A program made the position numbers and the translations under genes. The notes beneath the pieces were generated by a model, which was not told the origin of the DNA, made no database searches, and saw nothing but the letters and a program-made list of their open reading frames with translations. 64,000 bases of DNA, taken from the NCBI GenBank assembly GCA_040877545.1, contig JBBDNN010000086.1, forward strand, positions 1 to 64,000, written 5' to 3'. This document shows positions 44,319 to 54,404 of this stretch, piece by piece. Position 1 is the stretch's first letter. Every line of letters starts with the position of its first letter. Source of the DNA: Gracilimonas sp040877545 (GTDB taxonomy: Bacteria > Bacteroidota > Rhodothermia > Balneolales > Balneolaceae).

Positions 44319-47300
44319 AGCAATTCAGCGTAGCCGGAAATATCCTGAAGCGGCCAATCACGGTTATTATGATGACCCTGATCGTCATTGGCTTTGGAGT
44401 TTTTTCGCTTACCAACCTCCGGGTTACTCTATATCCTTCGCTGAATATTCCTGTACTGGCTATTTCTGCGGGCTATCAAAATGTGGCGCCTGAAGATATT
44501 AACCGCATAATTGTAAATCCGATAGAGGGTGCAGTTTCAGCGATCGAGGGAATTGAGTCGCTGGAAGCACGGGTTAACCGCGGAAGTGCTTTTGTGATGT
44601 TGAGATTAAGAGAGGGAACCGATATCCGAAAAACGGAACTGAAGGTTCAAAAAGCCATCGACCAAATTCGCGGGGAATTACCGGCACAAGCGCGGGAACC
44701 GGTCATTTTCCAGTTTGACCCTGAAAGCCGCCCCATTATGCGGCTCAGTATAGATGCCGAAAACCGTGGCCTGGATGATCTTCGCAACATTGGCATTGAG
44801 CTGGTGGAGACACGCCTTGAACGCATTGAAGGACTTGCTTCAGCCGAAACCCAGGGCGGCCTCGAGCGCCGCATCTATGTAGATGTATCCCCTATGTCGC
44901 TGGCTCAGCACAATCTTGTTCCTTCGGATATAGAAAATGCACTCAGGTCAAATAACACCCAACAACCAATCGGAGATGTTGTGGCTGGCAAAATCAGCTA
45001 CAGTGTGCGGGCCCAATCTACCTATCAGGAGGTTTCAGAAATTGCCAATACCATAGTTTCAATTTCTGAAAACAATATTCCCATTCGGATTAAAGACGTG
45101 GCGGATGTCAGCGATGGGTTCACTGAAGTATCCAGCCTCGTAAAAGTAAATGGCAGGAATAGCGTATCGGTAGAAGTTCAAAAAAACTCGGATGCCAATA
45201 CACTGGATATTGTAAATGAGGTAAAGGATATCATTCCCGAAATAAATGAAATTTTACCGCCTGGCGTACGGCTTCAGGTGCTTTCTGATGAAGGTAAAAC
45301 CATTGAGGATTCTATTAATAACCTTTCGAATTCTGCAACTGCTGCTTTGATTGTGGTCATTTTTGTGATCCTGCTTTTTATGGGCGGCTGGCGAATTTCA
45401 TTAGTAGTGGCCTCTTCCATCCCTGTGAGTATCGCTGCCAGTTTTGCCGCTATGTATTTTGCCGATCTTACACTGAACATCTTAACCATTTCTGCCCTGG
45501 CCCTTGCTATCGGTTTACTGGTTGATAATTCTATCGTGGTAACAGAAAGTATTGCGCGAAAACTCGAAGACGGTGCCACGAAATTTCAGGCTGCCCTCCA
45601 GGGTACAAATGAAGTGATTGGCGCCTTGTTAGGTTCAACCCTTACAACATTAGGTGTTTTCATTCCAATTATTCTGATCTCCGGAACTCAGGGAGCTTTC
45701 TTCCGTGAGTTTGCCTACACCATTTGTTTTGCCATAGGCTTTTCATTTTTGTCTTCTATCATTCTGGTTCCGGTAATTTCATTACTTGCCCTGGATGCCA
45801 AGCAATTCAATACCCGGAATCTTGCTTTCCGCGGAATAGCAAAACTAGAGCGCGGCTACACCAAAGCCTTAAGATGGCTTTTCTTCCATAAATGGATTCC
45901 CCTGTTAACCATGGCTGGAATTCTTGCAGGCACAGTCTATTTATACAGCACCATCAACAAAGAAGGGTTTCCAGAATCTGATTCCGGCCAAATTGATATC
46001 AATGTTTCCCTACCAGAAGGAAGCCAGCTTATTAAAACGGCTGATGTGATGGATGATTTCAGCCAACAGGTAAGTGAGATGCCCGAGATTGAAACTATGA
46101 TTACCTCAATCGGGCGCAGCCGTTGGGGGCAGCAAACCAATCGGGGTGAAATTAGTGTCACTTTAGTGCCCGAATCACAAAGGGATCAGACCAGTACACA
46201 ATTTGCTGCCGGACTTCGAAATCAGCTTCTGGCACCAGGTGTTGATGTACGGGTTTCGGTGGAAGGCGGAGGGTTAATGTTTGGGCGTGGTTTCCGCTCT
46301 GGTGGAGGATCAATCCGCTTAAGTCTAATTGGGCCGCAAATAGATGAATTGATTGCCATATCCAATAAAATTGAAGCAAATCTATTAGAAGATCCAGCCA
46401 TTGTATCGGTGGATAACGGGCGAACCGACCCCACGCCCGAACTTCATTTTATCGCCAATCGTGAACGGCTTGGGCTTTTGGGAACCAACTTGAATACAAT
46501 AGCGGGGGCATTACGCACCCAGACGCTTGGAAATCAAGCCGGCTATTTTATTGCGGAAGGCCGGGAAATTCCTATAGAAGTTCGAACACAAAAACGTGCG
46601 CTTCAAAATCGGGAAGATTTATTTGACCTGGAGGTATTCCAGGTGGGCGAACAACGAATTCCCATTGCTGCATTAGGTGAATTTGTACCCACCAAAGGAG
46701 TGGATTCATTTCAGCGCCGAAATCGGGAAACGGTATTGGACGTTAATATTCAGGTAGACGGGGATGCAAATGAGTATCGCGAAATCATCACCAACTTCAT
46801 CCGTAATGAAATAATTTTACCGGATGGCTACCGCTACGAATTTACCGGCGGAACGGCTGAAACCATGCAGGGACAAAGTGAGTTTGGTTTTGCTTTATTG
46901 GCAGCGCTGGTTCTAATGTTCATGATAATGGCTTCCTTATTTGAAAATTTCCGAGATCCTTTTGTAATCTGGTTGTGTATTCCGCTGGCCATGTTCGGTG
47001 CTTTGGCTTTTCTGTTTTTGATTGGCTCTCCCTTAAGCACCACCGCTCAAATCGGCATGTTTATGCTTGTAGGTATCATTGTAAATAATGGAATAGTGTT
47101 AGTGGATTACATGCACCTTTATACCAAAGGCATGGATTATGATCTACTGAATGCGAATTCAGTTAAAGCTAAATATTTTTTCATTCCTTTTTTCCTGTGG
47201 AAAGAAAAACCTACTAATAAGGACTCTGAATTACTTACCAATGTTATCGAGGCCTGCCGAAGGCGGATGCGGCCAATCCTGCTAACTGCAATTACTACCA

Positions 47301-47503
47301 TTTGTTCAATGATTCCCCTCTCTCTGGAATTTGGATCCGGTGCTGAGATTTGGTCACCATTAGCCAAAGCTGTTATTGGCGGATTAATATTCGGTTCTGT
47401 TTTGACTCTCTTTATCACCCCTGTAATATCAGTATCTCTGAGTATGACAATTGAATGGTTTAAGGTACTTTTCAGAAGAGATAAAACAGTAGCAAGTTCC
47501 TGA
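44315..47503 (+). CDS. RND efflux permease 2 (HAE1/AcrB family)
   Basis: 1062 residues, same fold as permease 1 but clearly divergent. The N-terminus is ILKRPITVIMMTLIVIGFGV. In TM4 the motif is IGLLVDNSIVVTESI, so the second relay aspartate is Asn; many HAE1 members have this. The C-terminal half reads MLVGIIVNNGIVLVDYM and RRMRPILLTAITTICSM. An extra charged insertion (about residues 940-970, KAKYFFIPFFLWKEKP) separates TM10 and TM11. It is the last gene of the operon. Confidence 0.93.
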   Translation: MKQFSVAGNILKRPITVIMMTLIVIGFGVFSLTNLRVTLYPSLNIPVLAISAGYQNVAPEDINRIIVNPIEGAVSAIEGIESLEARVNRGSAFVMLRLREGTDIRKTELKVQKAIDQIRGELPAQAREPVIFQFDPESRPIMRLSIDAENRGLDDLRNIGIELVETRLERIEGLASAETQGGLERRIYVDVSPMSLAQHNLVPSDIENALRSNNTQQPIGDVVAGKISYSVRAQSTYQEVSEIANTIVSISENNIPIRIKDVADVSDGFTEVSSLVKVNGRNSVSVEVQKNSDANTLDIVNEVKDIIPEINEILPPGVRLQVLSDEGKTIEDSINNLSNSATAALIVVIFVILLFMGGWRISLVVASSIPVSIAASFAAMYFADLTLNILTISALALAIGLLVDNSIVVTESIARKLEDGATKFQAALQGTNEVIGALLGSTLTTLGVFIPIILISGTQGAFFREFAYTICFAIGFSFLSSIILVPVISLLALDAKQFNTRNLAFRGIAKLERGYTKALRWLFFHKWIPLLTMAGILAGTVYLYSTINKEGFPESDSGQIDINVSLPEGSQLIKTADVMDDFSQQVSEMPEIETMITSIGRSRWGQQTNRGEISVTLVPESQRDQTSTQFAAGLRNQLLAPGVDVRVSVEGGGLMFGRGFRSGGGSIRLSLIGPQIDELIAISNKIEANLLEDPAIVSVDNGRTDPTPELHFIANRERLGLLGTNLNTIAGALRTQTLGNQAGYFIAEGREIPIEVRTQKRALQNREDLFDLEVFQVGEQRIPIAALGEFVPTKGVDSFQRRNRETVLDVNIQVDGDANEYREIITNFIRNEIILPDGYRYEFTGGTAETMQGQSEFGFALLAALVLMFMIMASLFENFRDPFVIWLCIPLAMFGALAFLFLIGSPLSTTAQIGMFMLVGIIVNNGIVLVDYMHLYTKGMDYDLLNANSVKAKYFFIPFFLWKEKPTNKDSELLTNVIEACRRRMRPILLTAITTICSMIPLSLEFGSGAEIWSPLAKAVIGGLIFGSVLTLFITPVISVSLSMTIEWFKVLFRRDKTVASS

Positions 47504-47581
47504 AGAAAAAGGAATGCCATGACATGGATTAGAGTTTGTAATACCAACTATATTGATGACATTTAAATCATAAAATTAATT

Positions 47582-47609
47582 AATCTGGTTTGGAAATTGA
47601 AACCGGATT
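47582..47609. repeat. 10-bp hairpin upstream of the YtxH gene
   Basis: AATCTGGTTT pairs with AAACCGGATT (one G-U) across an 8-nt loop. It lies between the RND operon and ytxH. No T-tract is seen, so its role is unclear. Confidence 0.45.
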
Positions 47610-47647
47610 ACGCTATACTTGTTTAAAAGAGAAAAGGAGACAAAACC

Positions 47648-47950
47648 ATGAGTAAATCAAATTTCATATCAGGATTAGTAGCCGGAGCATTAGCGGGAAC
47701 TGCAATAGCTTTATTATACGCACCCGATACGGGGCAAAATACCCGCGACCGCCTTTCTTATAAACTCAGTAATTATTACGATGAGCTGAATGAATTGATA
47801 GACCAGCTTCGGGAAGAAAAAGAGCTGTTGGTATCAGATGCAAAAACAAAAGGCGACAAGGTAGTTTTGGATGCCAAGGAAAAAGCAGAAGGGCTTATCA
47901 AGGAAGCTGAGGATTTATTACAATCCATTGAGTCAGTTAAGAAAAACTGA
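47648..47950 (+). CDS. YtxH domain-containing protein
   Basis: 100 residues with AAGGAG before the ATG. The N-terminal glycine-rich hydrophobic helix (ISGLVAGALAGTAIALLYAP) and the following DTGQNTRDRLSYKLS are the YtxH pattern. The rest is an amphipathic helix/coiled coil rich in K/E (AKEKAEGLIKEAEDLL). It is probably a small membrane-associated stress protein. Function not established. Confidence 0.9.
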   Translation: MSKSNFISGLVAGALAGTAIALLYAPDTGQNTRDRLSYKLSNYYDELNELIDQLREEKELLVSDAKTKGDKVVLDAKEKAEGLIKEAEDLLQSIESVKKN

Positions 47951-48013
47951 TTCGTTGTTTGGGAAGTTAAAATCTAAAGCCACTTACCACAGGGTTAGGC
48001 TAAATTAACCACT

Positions 48014-48784
48014 ATGAAAATTATCAGCCTTTTATTTGCCTCATTTATACTTATTTCGTGTACCGATAATACGGTCACGGTATTAGAAGAATCAGTGGAT
48101 GAGTTTAAAATTAAAGCCATAAACTATATTCCGAATGGTGACGAGGATTATGAAAATAATTTTGAATATGATAACTCAGGAAAATTAATACACTCCAAAG
48201 ATCACCACTATTCTACACGTTTTAAGTTGTATGAATACTATGGCAATGATAAGTTAAAGCTGGTTTCTACCTATTCAACTCTTGAAAACGAAGAGCCCAA
48301 ACTCATTGGGAAAGATTCCATCTCTTATAATGAGGATAGCTCTATTAGCACAGTTGTTACTTCCTGGAGAAATGATAATGAGGAGGTTTTGCCGGATCTC
48401 ATTTATACCTATGAATACAAAGATGATGTATTAATAATAAAGCAAGAATCACCAAATCGGCCTCAGGAATACCTGACCAAATATTTCTGGGAAGCAGGTA
48501 ATATTACCAAAACCCAACGCTTCTCTTCTGAAGATAAATTAGACATCGAGTTCTTTTACAATTACGATGAGAAATATAATTTCAAGAAGGATTCACCACT
48601 CTTCGTAACTGATCCATTCTCGCTTACACAAAATAATGTTACCAGATACAATGCGAAAGATTATACAGGCCTCTATGATCCGGTGTGTAATCCCTGCCGT
48701 ACTTTTTATAATTATAACTCAGAGGGATTACCTGTTGAAGTGAACCATGAGTGGAATAAAATATTTAAAATTTTATACCAATAG
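48014..48784 (+). CDS. Hypothetical lipoprotein with YD-repeat-like segments
   Basis: 256 residues. Signal peptide with lipobox LISC at about residue 16. The mature part has repeated tyrosine/aspartate-rich beta segments (FEYDNSGKLIHSKDH, YTYEYKDDVL, FFYNYDEKY, FYNYNSEGLPVEV) similar to the YD/RHS-type pattern of Bacteroidota lipoproteins. A CNPC motif lies near the C-terminus. Function unknown. Confidence 0.7.
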   Translation: MKIISLLFASFILISCTDNTVTVLEESVDEFKIKAINYIPNGDEDYENNFEYDNSGKLIHSKDHHYSTRFKLYEYYGNDKLKLVSTYSTLENEEPKLIGKDSISYNEDSSISTVVTSWRNDNEEVLPDLIYTYEYKDDVLIIKQESPNRPQEYLTKYFWEAGNITKTQRFSSEDKLDIEFFYNYDEKYNFKKDSPLFVTDPFSLTQNNVTRYNAKDYTGLYDPVCNPCRTFYNYNSEGLPVEVNHEWNKIFKILYQ

Positions 48785-48862
48785 TTTAAACGCTGTTCCC
48801 CCGGCTTATTTTGTACGCTTTCTCTCCTTACTGATCTTACACCCACTCTTAAAAAATTTTCT

Positions 48863-49996
48863 ATGGCAGACATTCAAGATGTAATAAATCTAAGACGAAC
48901 ACTTCATCGCTACCCGGAACTATCAAATCAGGAATTTGAAACCTCGAGGAGAATTTCAACTTTTATGCATAAACTTTCCCCAGATCGTGAAATCGCAATT
49001 TCAGATACCGGGAAAGCTTTTGTTTTTGATGGAAGTGAAGCTGGAGAAACCATTGTGTTCCGGGCAGAACTTGATGCCCTTCCCATTCAACAAAAATCGA
49101 CCCTCGCTTACCGATCATCTATTGATGGAGTAGCTCACCTGTGCGGCCATGATGGACATATGGCTATCCTGGCAGGCTTAGGCCAGCAAATTGCAGAAAA
49201 TCCACCCAAAAGAGGTAAAGTAGTATTGTTATTTCAGCCCGCAGAGGAAACGTATTTGGGAGCAAAAGATGTGACAGAATCAGCAGAATTTCATGCTTTA
49301 GAGGCGGATTATATTTTTGCCCTGCATAATATTCCCGGAGAACCTAAAAACAAATTACTTTTAAAAACCGGCAATTTTACAGCTGCTTCCGCCGGCATGA
49401 CTATCAAACTTGAGGGCATTACTTCTCATGCCGCTGAGCCTGAAAAAGGGAACAGTCCTGCAACAGCCGTTTCCGGGATAATGAGCGCTTTCAATGAATT
49501 AATTGCTGATTCAGGCCAGTTTTCTGACACCACTTTCATCACGCTCGTTTATATCCGTTTAGGTGAGAAGTCATTTGGAGTATCACCGGATATCGCCGAA
49601 ATGGGTTTCACACTTCGTGCTTTCCAAAATGATGACATGAACCTGCTAACTCAAAAAGCTGAACGAATTGTGGAGCTTATTGCCCGTCAAAAAGAACTCT
49701 CATTTGAAATAAGCTATTCAGAAATTTACCCTCCTACTATCAATGACCCAAAATGTATCGAGATGATTGAGAAATCAGCCCATAATCTCAATTTAGAGAT
49801 CGAACAAATAGAAAAGCCCTTCAGGTGGTCTGAAGATTTCGCCTATTTCACAGCTACCAATCGAGGTGCGCAGTTTGGTTTTGGAGCAGGAGAAAATCAG
49901 CCTCCCCTGCACAGCCCTGAATATGATTTTCCCGATGATACCATAGAATTGGCGGTAGATGTATTCTACGGGATATATGAAGAGCGGCTTTGTTGA
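48863..49996 (+). CDS. M20-family metal-dependent amidohydrolase/peptidase
   Basis: 377 residues. LRRTLHRYPELSNQEFETS is the amidohydrolase N-terminus. FRAELDALPI carries a metal Asp, HLCGHDGHMAIL the metal-binding HDxH, and LFQPAEETYLGA the catalytic Glu pair. The dimerisation lid lies at about 175-290. The C-terminal RWSEDFAYF contains the last ligand region. It is an IAA-amino-acid/hippurate hydrolase-like enzyme, probably cytoplasmic because there is no signal peptide. Substrate unknown. Confidence 0.9.
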   Translation: MADIQDVINLRRTLHRYPELSNQEFETSRRISTFMHKLSPDREIAISDTGKAFVFDGSEAGETIVFRAELDALPIQQKSTLAYRSSIDGVAHLCGHDGHMAILAGLGQQIAENPPKRGKVVLLFQPAEETYLGAKDVTESAEFHALEADYIFALHNIPGEPKNKLLLKTGNFTAASAGMTIKLEGITSHAAEPEKGNSPATAVSGIMSAFNELIADSGQFSDTTFITLVYIRLGEKSFGVSPDIAEMGFTLRAFQNDDMNLLTQKAERIVELIARQKELSFEISYSEIYPPTINDPKCIEMIEKSAHNLNLEIEQIEKPFRWSEDFAYFTATNRGAQFGFGAGENQPPLHSPEYDFPDDTIELAVDVFYGIYEERLC

Positions 49997-50156
49997 AGCA
50001 CCTTTACACTAATGATAAAATCCATGGGTAAATATCCTGCTAACCTTTCATTCCACAATGTGCCGGAACGTAAAAGTAAGTGCAGGATTATTACTTTTAT
50101 GTCATTAAAAGATATATTAACCTCCATAAATTTTGAACATATTCGGAGATTGGTAC

Positions 50157-51707
50157 ATGAAGAAAATATTTAAATTAGCCTTTCTTTTTATGCTGCTTCC
50201 GGCGAGTATAGTACTTGCCCAGAATACCGAAGAGATGGTAGAAGCTATTGTTAGTGAAGCAACAGAAAACTCACACCTCGAAAAACTGGCACATGAATTG
50301 ACAGATGTAATCGGCCCTCGGCTCGTGGGAACTCCCCAGATGCAACATGCCCATGATTGGGCAGTAAATACTTTTGAGGAATGGGGAATTTCAGCAGAAA
50401 ATCAACAATGGGGTGAGTGGAGAGGATGGGAACGTGGAATTACTCATATTGATTTGGTGCATCCCCGTGTGGTTTCTTTGGAAGGAATGCAACTTGCCTG
50501 GAGTCCTTCAACCCCTGAAGGTGGAGTAACAGCCGGTATTGAAATTATTCCGGACTTGGCTGATTCCAATGCTTTTGCAGAATGGCTGCCTGCTGCAGAA
50601 GGAAAATTTGTAATGGTTTCGATGCCTCAACCCACAGGCCGGCCAGATTATAACTGGGAAGAATTTGCCACGGAAGAATCCTTCACCAAAATGAAAGAAG
50701 AGCGGGAAGCCTTGACAGAGGCTTGGAGTGAACGCATCAGCAAAACCGGATATAATAGCCGCACTATTTTTACTGCTCTTGAAGAAGCCGGTGCAGCAGG
50801 CATCCTTCAATCACGCTGGTCGGGTGGATTTGGGGTAAATAAAATTTTTAGTGCCGGCACAGAAAATATTCCAGCCATCGATCTTTCTCTTGAGGATTAT
50901 GGAATGTTATACCGTATGACAGAGCATGGAAGCGAGCCGGAAATAAGTGTAAAAGCAGAATCTAAAGATTTGGGTATGGTTCCCACCTTCAACACAATTG
51001 CTGAAATCAAAGGAACTGAAAAACCTGACGAATATATCATTCTCTCCGCACATTTCGATTCATGGGACGGCGGCACCGGCGCCACTGATAATGCCACCGG
51101 GTCAATCACCATGATGGAAACAGCACGCATTTTGAAAGAAGTTTATCCCAACCCAAAGCGGACAATTCTCGTGGGGCTTTGGGGAAGCGAAGAACAAGGG
51201 CTGAATGGCTCCCGCGCATTCGTAGAAGACAATTCCGAAATTGTCGATAATATGCAGGCATTATTTAACCAGGATAATGGCACAGGCCGTGTCATAAATA
51301 TTGCAGGGCAGGGTTTCCTTCACTCCTATGAATTCTTACAACGATGGCTGGAACCCGTACCACGAGATTACAGGCAGCATATTCAAACCAATTTTCCCGG
51401 AACACCCGGAGGCGGTGGTTCAGATTACGCTTCTTTTATAGCCGCCGAAGCACCGGGTTTTTCCCTTAGTTCTCTCAGCTGGAGCTATTGGAATTACACC
51501 TGGCATACTAACCGGGATACCTATGATAAAATTGTTTTTGATGATGTGCGCAATAATGCAATTCTTACTGCAATCCTCACTTATATGGCCAGTGAAGACC
51601 CGGAAACTTTTCCACGGAACAAGGCAGTTTTGCCGGTTCATCCGAGAACAGGTGAACAAATGACCTGGCCAGAGCAAAGATCACCAAATCGCAATGGCGG
51701 TAATTAA
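50157..51707 (+). CDS. Secreted M28-family metallopeptidase
   Basis: 516 residues from the ATG at 50157, preceded by CGGAG and followed by a signal peptide ending in LAQ; a TTG eight codons upstream is less likely. A PA-type insert occupies about 130-270. The two-zinc catalytic region follows: LSAHFDSWDGGTGATDNATG, then WGSEEQGLNGSRAF and NQDNGTGRV. Later GGGGSDYASF and WHTNRDTYDKI supply the last ligands. Probably a periplasmic or secreted aminopeptidase. Confidence 0.9.
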   Translation: MKKIFKLAFLFMLLPASIVLAQNTEEMVEAIVSEATENSHLEKLAHELTDVIGPRLVGTPQMQHAHDWAVNTFEEWGISAENQQWGEWRGWERGITHIDLVHPRVVSLEGMQLAWSPSTPEGGVTAGIEIIPDLADSNAFAEWLPAAEGKFVMVSMPQPTGRPDYNWEEFATEESFTKMKEEREALTEAWSERISKTGYNSRTIFTALEEAGAAGILQSRWSGGFGVNKIFSAGTENIPAIDLSLEDYGMLYRMTEHGSEPEISVKAESKDLGMVPTFNTIAEIKGTEKPDEYIILSAHFDSWDGGTGATDNATGSITMMETARILKEVYPNPKRTILVGLWGSEEQGLNGSRAFVEDNSEIVDNMQALFNQDNGTGRVINIAGQGFLHSYEFLQRWLEPVPRDYRQHIQTNFPGTPGGGGSDYASFIAAEAPGFSLSSLSWSYWNYTWHTNRDTYDKIVFDDVRNNAILTAILTYMASEDPETFPRNKAVLPVHPRTGEQMTWPEQRSPNRNGGN

Positions 51708-52084
51708 GCTGATTATAATACACCAAATTTTAGCCGCTCCTGCAAAGACAGCCTCCAAAGTCATACCTGCGGAGGCAAGTATCTGCGTTGGCTTCCATGT
51801 CTCGTATTAACATCTGATATCAACTTAAAAGCAGCGTAAATCTGCCAAATCAGTGTTATCCGCGTCCAATTCTTCTTCTCGTTAATTTACCGCGGAAGGC
51901 GCCGAGAGCACGAGGTTTTAAGATCTTGAATAAAATTACCAAGCCACCAATGTCTCGTATTAACACCCAACATCCACTTAAAAGTAGTGTGAATATGATA
52001 AGTTAAAAATCGATTTTGACAAATATATGCATGCGATTATTGTTACTTTCACGGCTTAAAATTTAAACCTGACAAATTGTTTTT
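51708..52084. repeat. Intergenic region with a 45-bp direct repeat and a hairpin
   Basis: GCCTCC/GGAGGC (51751-51756 with 51771-51776) forms a hairpin soon after the peptidase stop. ATGTCTCGTATTAACA-type text begins two similar 45-bp direct copies at 51797-51841 and 51950-51994 (both continue to CTTAAAAG-AG-GT-AAT). Between them, CCGCGGAAGGCGCCGAGAG resembles the word style of the repeats at 17.7-22 kb without matching them closely. No gene is seen. Confidence 0.65.
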
Positions 52085-53440
52085 ATGAAAATGCAGTTCT
52101 TTTTAATTCTTTTTTGCTCTTTATTTCTCTCTTTAAATGTTTTTGCACAGGAGGGGCATGAGCATCACCAGCAGGAAGATACCACAGCACAGGAAATGCA
52201 GGATCATTCACAACACATGATGAATGAAAATGCTGTACCTATGTCTCATGCGTTTTCACGCAATCTCCCGATGAACCGGAATGCTTCGGGAACTTCCTGG
52301 CTCCCGGATTCATCCCCTATGTACGGCTATATGAAGCACACTAAAAAATGGATGTACATGGTTCACGGCAATATTTTCTTTCGTTATAATAATCAGGATG
52401 CAGGAAGTACCGGCTCGAGGGGTGATGATAAATTTGATATACCCAATTGGTTTATGGGAATGGGGCAAACAAATATCGGCAGCCGCGGAATGTTTCGGTT
52501 CAGCACAATGCTGTCTTTAGATCCTATAACTATTGGGGGTGAAGGATACCCGCTTTTATTTCAATCCGGGGAGACCTGGGAGAATGTTCCTTTGGTAGAC
52601 CGACAGCATCCTCACGATTTATTCTCGGAGCTTTCGGTAGCCTACACTCACATGCTATCATCGGATGCTGATGCTTTTGTATACCTGGGATATCCGGGAG
52701 AGCCTGCATTTGGTCCGGCAGCTTTCATGCACCGTGTTTCTGGTTTGTACAACCCGGATGCCTCTTTAGGCCATCACTGGCAAGATGCAACACACGTCAC
52801 TTTTGGAGTGGGAACTATAGGATTTCGCTATAAAGATGTAAAATTGGATGGATCAATCTTTACCGGCCGTGAGCCGGATGAAGAACGCTATGGTTTTGAT
52901 CGTCCACGTTTTGATTCCTATTCTGCCCGTATCTCCTATAATCCATCAGCCGATTTAGCCTTACAATTTTCGAAAGCCTTGGTTAATGATGTGCATGAAT
53001 TCGGGCCGCGAGAGGATGTGAATAAAACGACCGCTTCTGCTATTCATTCGCTGCGGCTTGGTTCAACTTCTTCTGTGAGCTCTGCACTTGTCTGGGGGTA
53101 TAATAATCCGCGGGGGCATCATCCTGCAAGCCATTCCCTTTTGCTGGAAAGCGCATTCACAAAAAACAATTCCACAGTTCACGGGAGATATGAATGGGTG
53201 GAAAAATCTACCGAAGATTTATTGCTGGATGATCAACAATATGGGCATGATAATATATTTAATATTAATGCTGCGACACTCGGCATACAACAAAACCTGT
53301 TTGTAGAGAGAAATACGAATATCGCTATAGGTGCACAGGGAACTATATATATAACACCCTCTGATTTAAAGGATTTGTATGGTGACAATCCTTATGCGCT
53401 CCAGGTTTATTTGAGGATTTCTCCGGGAAGGATGAACTAA
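52085..53440 (+). CDS. Outer-membrane beta-barrel-like protein with His/Met-rich N-terminus
   Basis: 451 residues. Signal peptide ending in VFAQ, then a His/Met-rich stretch (EGHEHHQQ, MQDHSQHMM) that could bind copper or another soft metal. The rest alternates aromatic beta strands and short loops, with GYMKHTKKWMYMVHGNIFF (cut), DRQHPHDLFSELSVAYTH (cut), FGPAAFMHR and GHHWQDATHVT. Related proteins, as I recall, occur beside copper-resistance genes, but none is adjacent here. The C-terminus has no T9SS domain. Function unknown. Confidence 0.65.
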   Translation: MKMQFFLILFCSLFLSLNVFAQEGHEHHQQEDTTAQEMQDHSQHMMNENAVPMSHAFSRNLPMNRNASGTSWLPDSSPMYGYMKHTKKWMYMVHGNIFFRYNNQDAGSTGSRGDDKFDIPNWFMGMGQTNIGSRGMFRFSTMLSLDPITIGGEGYPLLFQSGETWENVPLVDRQHPHDLFSELSVAYTHMLSSDADAFVYLGYPGEPAFGPAAFMHRVSGLYNPDASLGHHWQDATHVTFGVGTIGFRYKDVKLDGSIFTGREPDEERYGFDRPRFDSYSARISYNPSADLALQFSKALVNDVHEFGPREDVNKTTASAIHSLRLGSTSSVSSALVWGYNNPRGHHPASHSLLLESAFTKNNSTVHGRYEWVEKSTEDLLLDDQQYGHDNIFNINAATLGIQQNLFVERNTNIAIGAQGTIYITPSDLKDLYGDNPYALQVYLRISPGRMN

Positions 53441-53634
53441 ACGATAAACCTATTTGATTTTTTGATCTCATTCCGGATTTAATCATCTTTCTGGAATTCT
53501 ACAATCAAAAACAAAAGCTATGGCTAAATATGGACTTCACGGAAAACTAACTGCAATAAATGGAAAGGAATGATGAGGGGATTTGCTAATTTGTATTTCT
53601 CTGGCTATTACAGTTCACTTGTTTATCCTATCTC

Positions 53635-54201
53635 TCAACAAGTAACACCAAAGCACTTTGCAGTGAACTCGCCAGAAAGTGTTATAACTTCGTCTCCTTC
53701 TGTTTCTCCAATATCATTCTCTGCTGTAAATTCAAAAACTGCTTCCATTATTTCATCTGAGTAGGATGAAATAGTTAATGTGCCACTATAATTCCTGCTA
53801 TTAAATCCAACTACCTCATCAGCGTCTATTCTATGTGTGTATAAGCCAGCGAAGGTTAAATTATCATCTGATAACTGTCCTACCTCATACGTAGTGGGGG
53901 ATAATGAGAATGGATCTCCACCATTATCAGCCATAAACAGAAGAGTATATGAAGGGTTATATGAATCATCTCTATCTGTGGGATGAGCTTCCGCGATATG
54001 GATACGAATACCAACAACATTACCATTCATTTTTGTAAGGGTGAAATAAGCCGCTCCTTCATGCTGAGCCTCTAAATCACCTGAAACTGAGAAAGAACCG
54101 GCACCTACAATATCATTTATTTCTTCTGAACCTGAAGAGTTATCTGAACAGGATATAATCACAGAAAAACAGAGAATTAAGGACACGAAAAATTTATACA
54201 T
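53635..54201 (-). CDS. Hypothetical lipoprotein
   Basis: 188 residues. The lipobox is IISC at about residue 18, followed by a Ser/Glu linker. The mature part is a beta-rich domain (GSFSVSGDLEAQHEGAAYF, cut; SGTLTISSYSD) of a kind common in Bacteroidota lipoproteins. It ends with a Cys pair, KCFGVTC. No function is recognised. Confidence 0.65.
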   Translation of the reverse strand: MYKFFVSLILCFSVIISCSDNSSGSEEINDIVGAGSFSVSGDLEAQHEGAAYFTLTKMNGNVVGIRIHIAEAHPTDRDDSYNPSYTLLFMADNGGDPFSLSPTTYEVGQLSDDNLTFAGLYTHRIDADEVVGFNSRNYSGTLTISSYSDEIMEAVFEFTAENDIGETEGDEVITLSGEFTAKCFGVTC

Positions 54202-54404
54202 AATATCATATTTTTTTGATTTGAAATCATCCTATATAAATCCGGCTAATACATCTGCCTTGCCAGAAACCAATGGCATAGGATTTAAGTAGCGTTTCCT
54301 AAAGAGACGGCAAAATTAAGTGAACTGGTTCATTTGTTTAAATAAAGGATATACCACCCATGCAGAAGCTGGCTTGTTAACCTTTCCTTCGCTGCTCGCT
54401 GTCT

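Noticed and set aside
45274..47547. Several antisense frames of 70-136 codons within the RND permease genes
   Set aside because: Mirror frames of long conserved coding sequence; no independent evidence.
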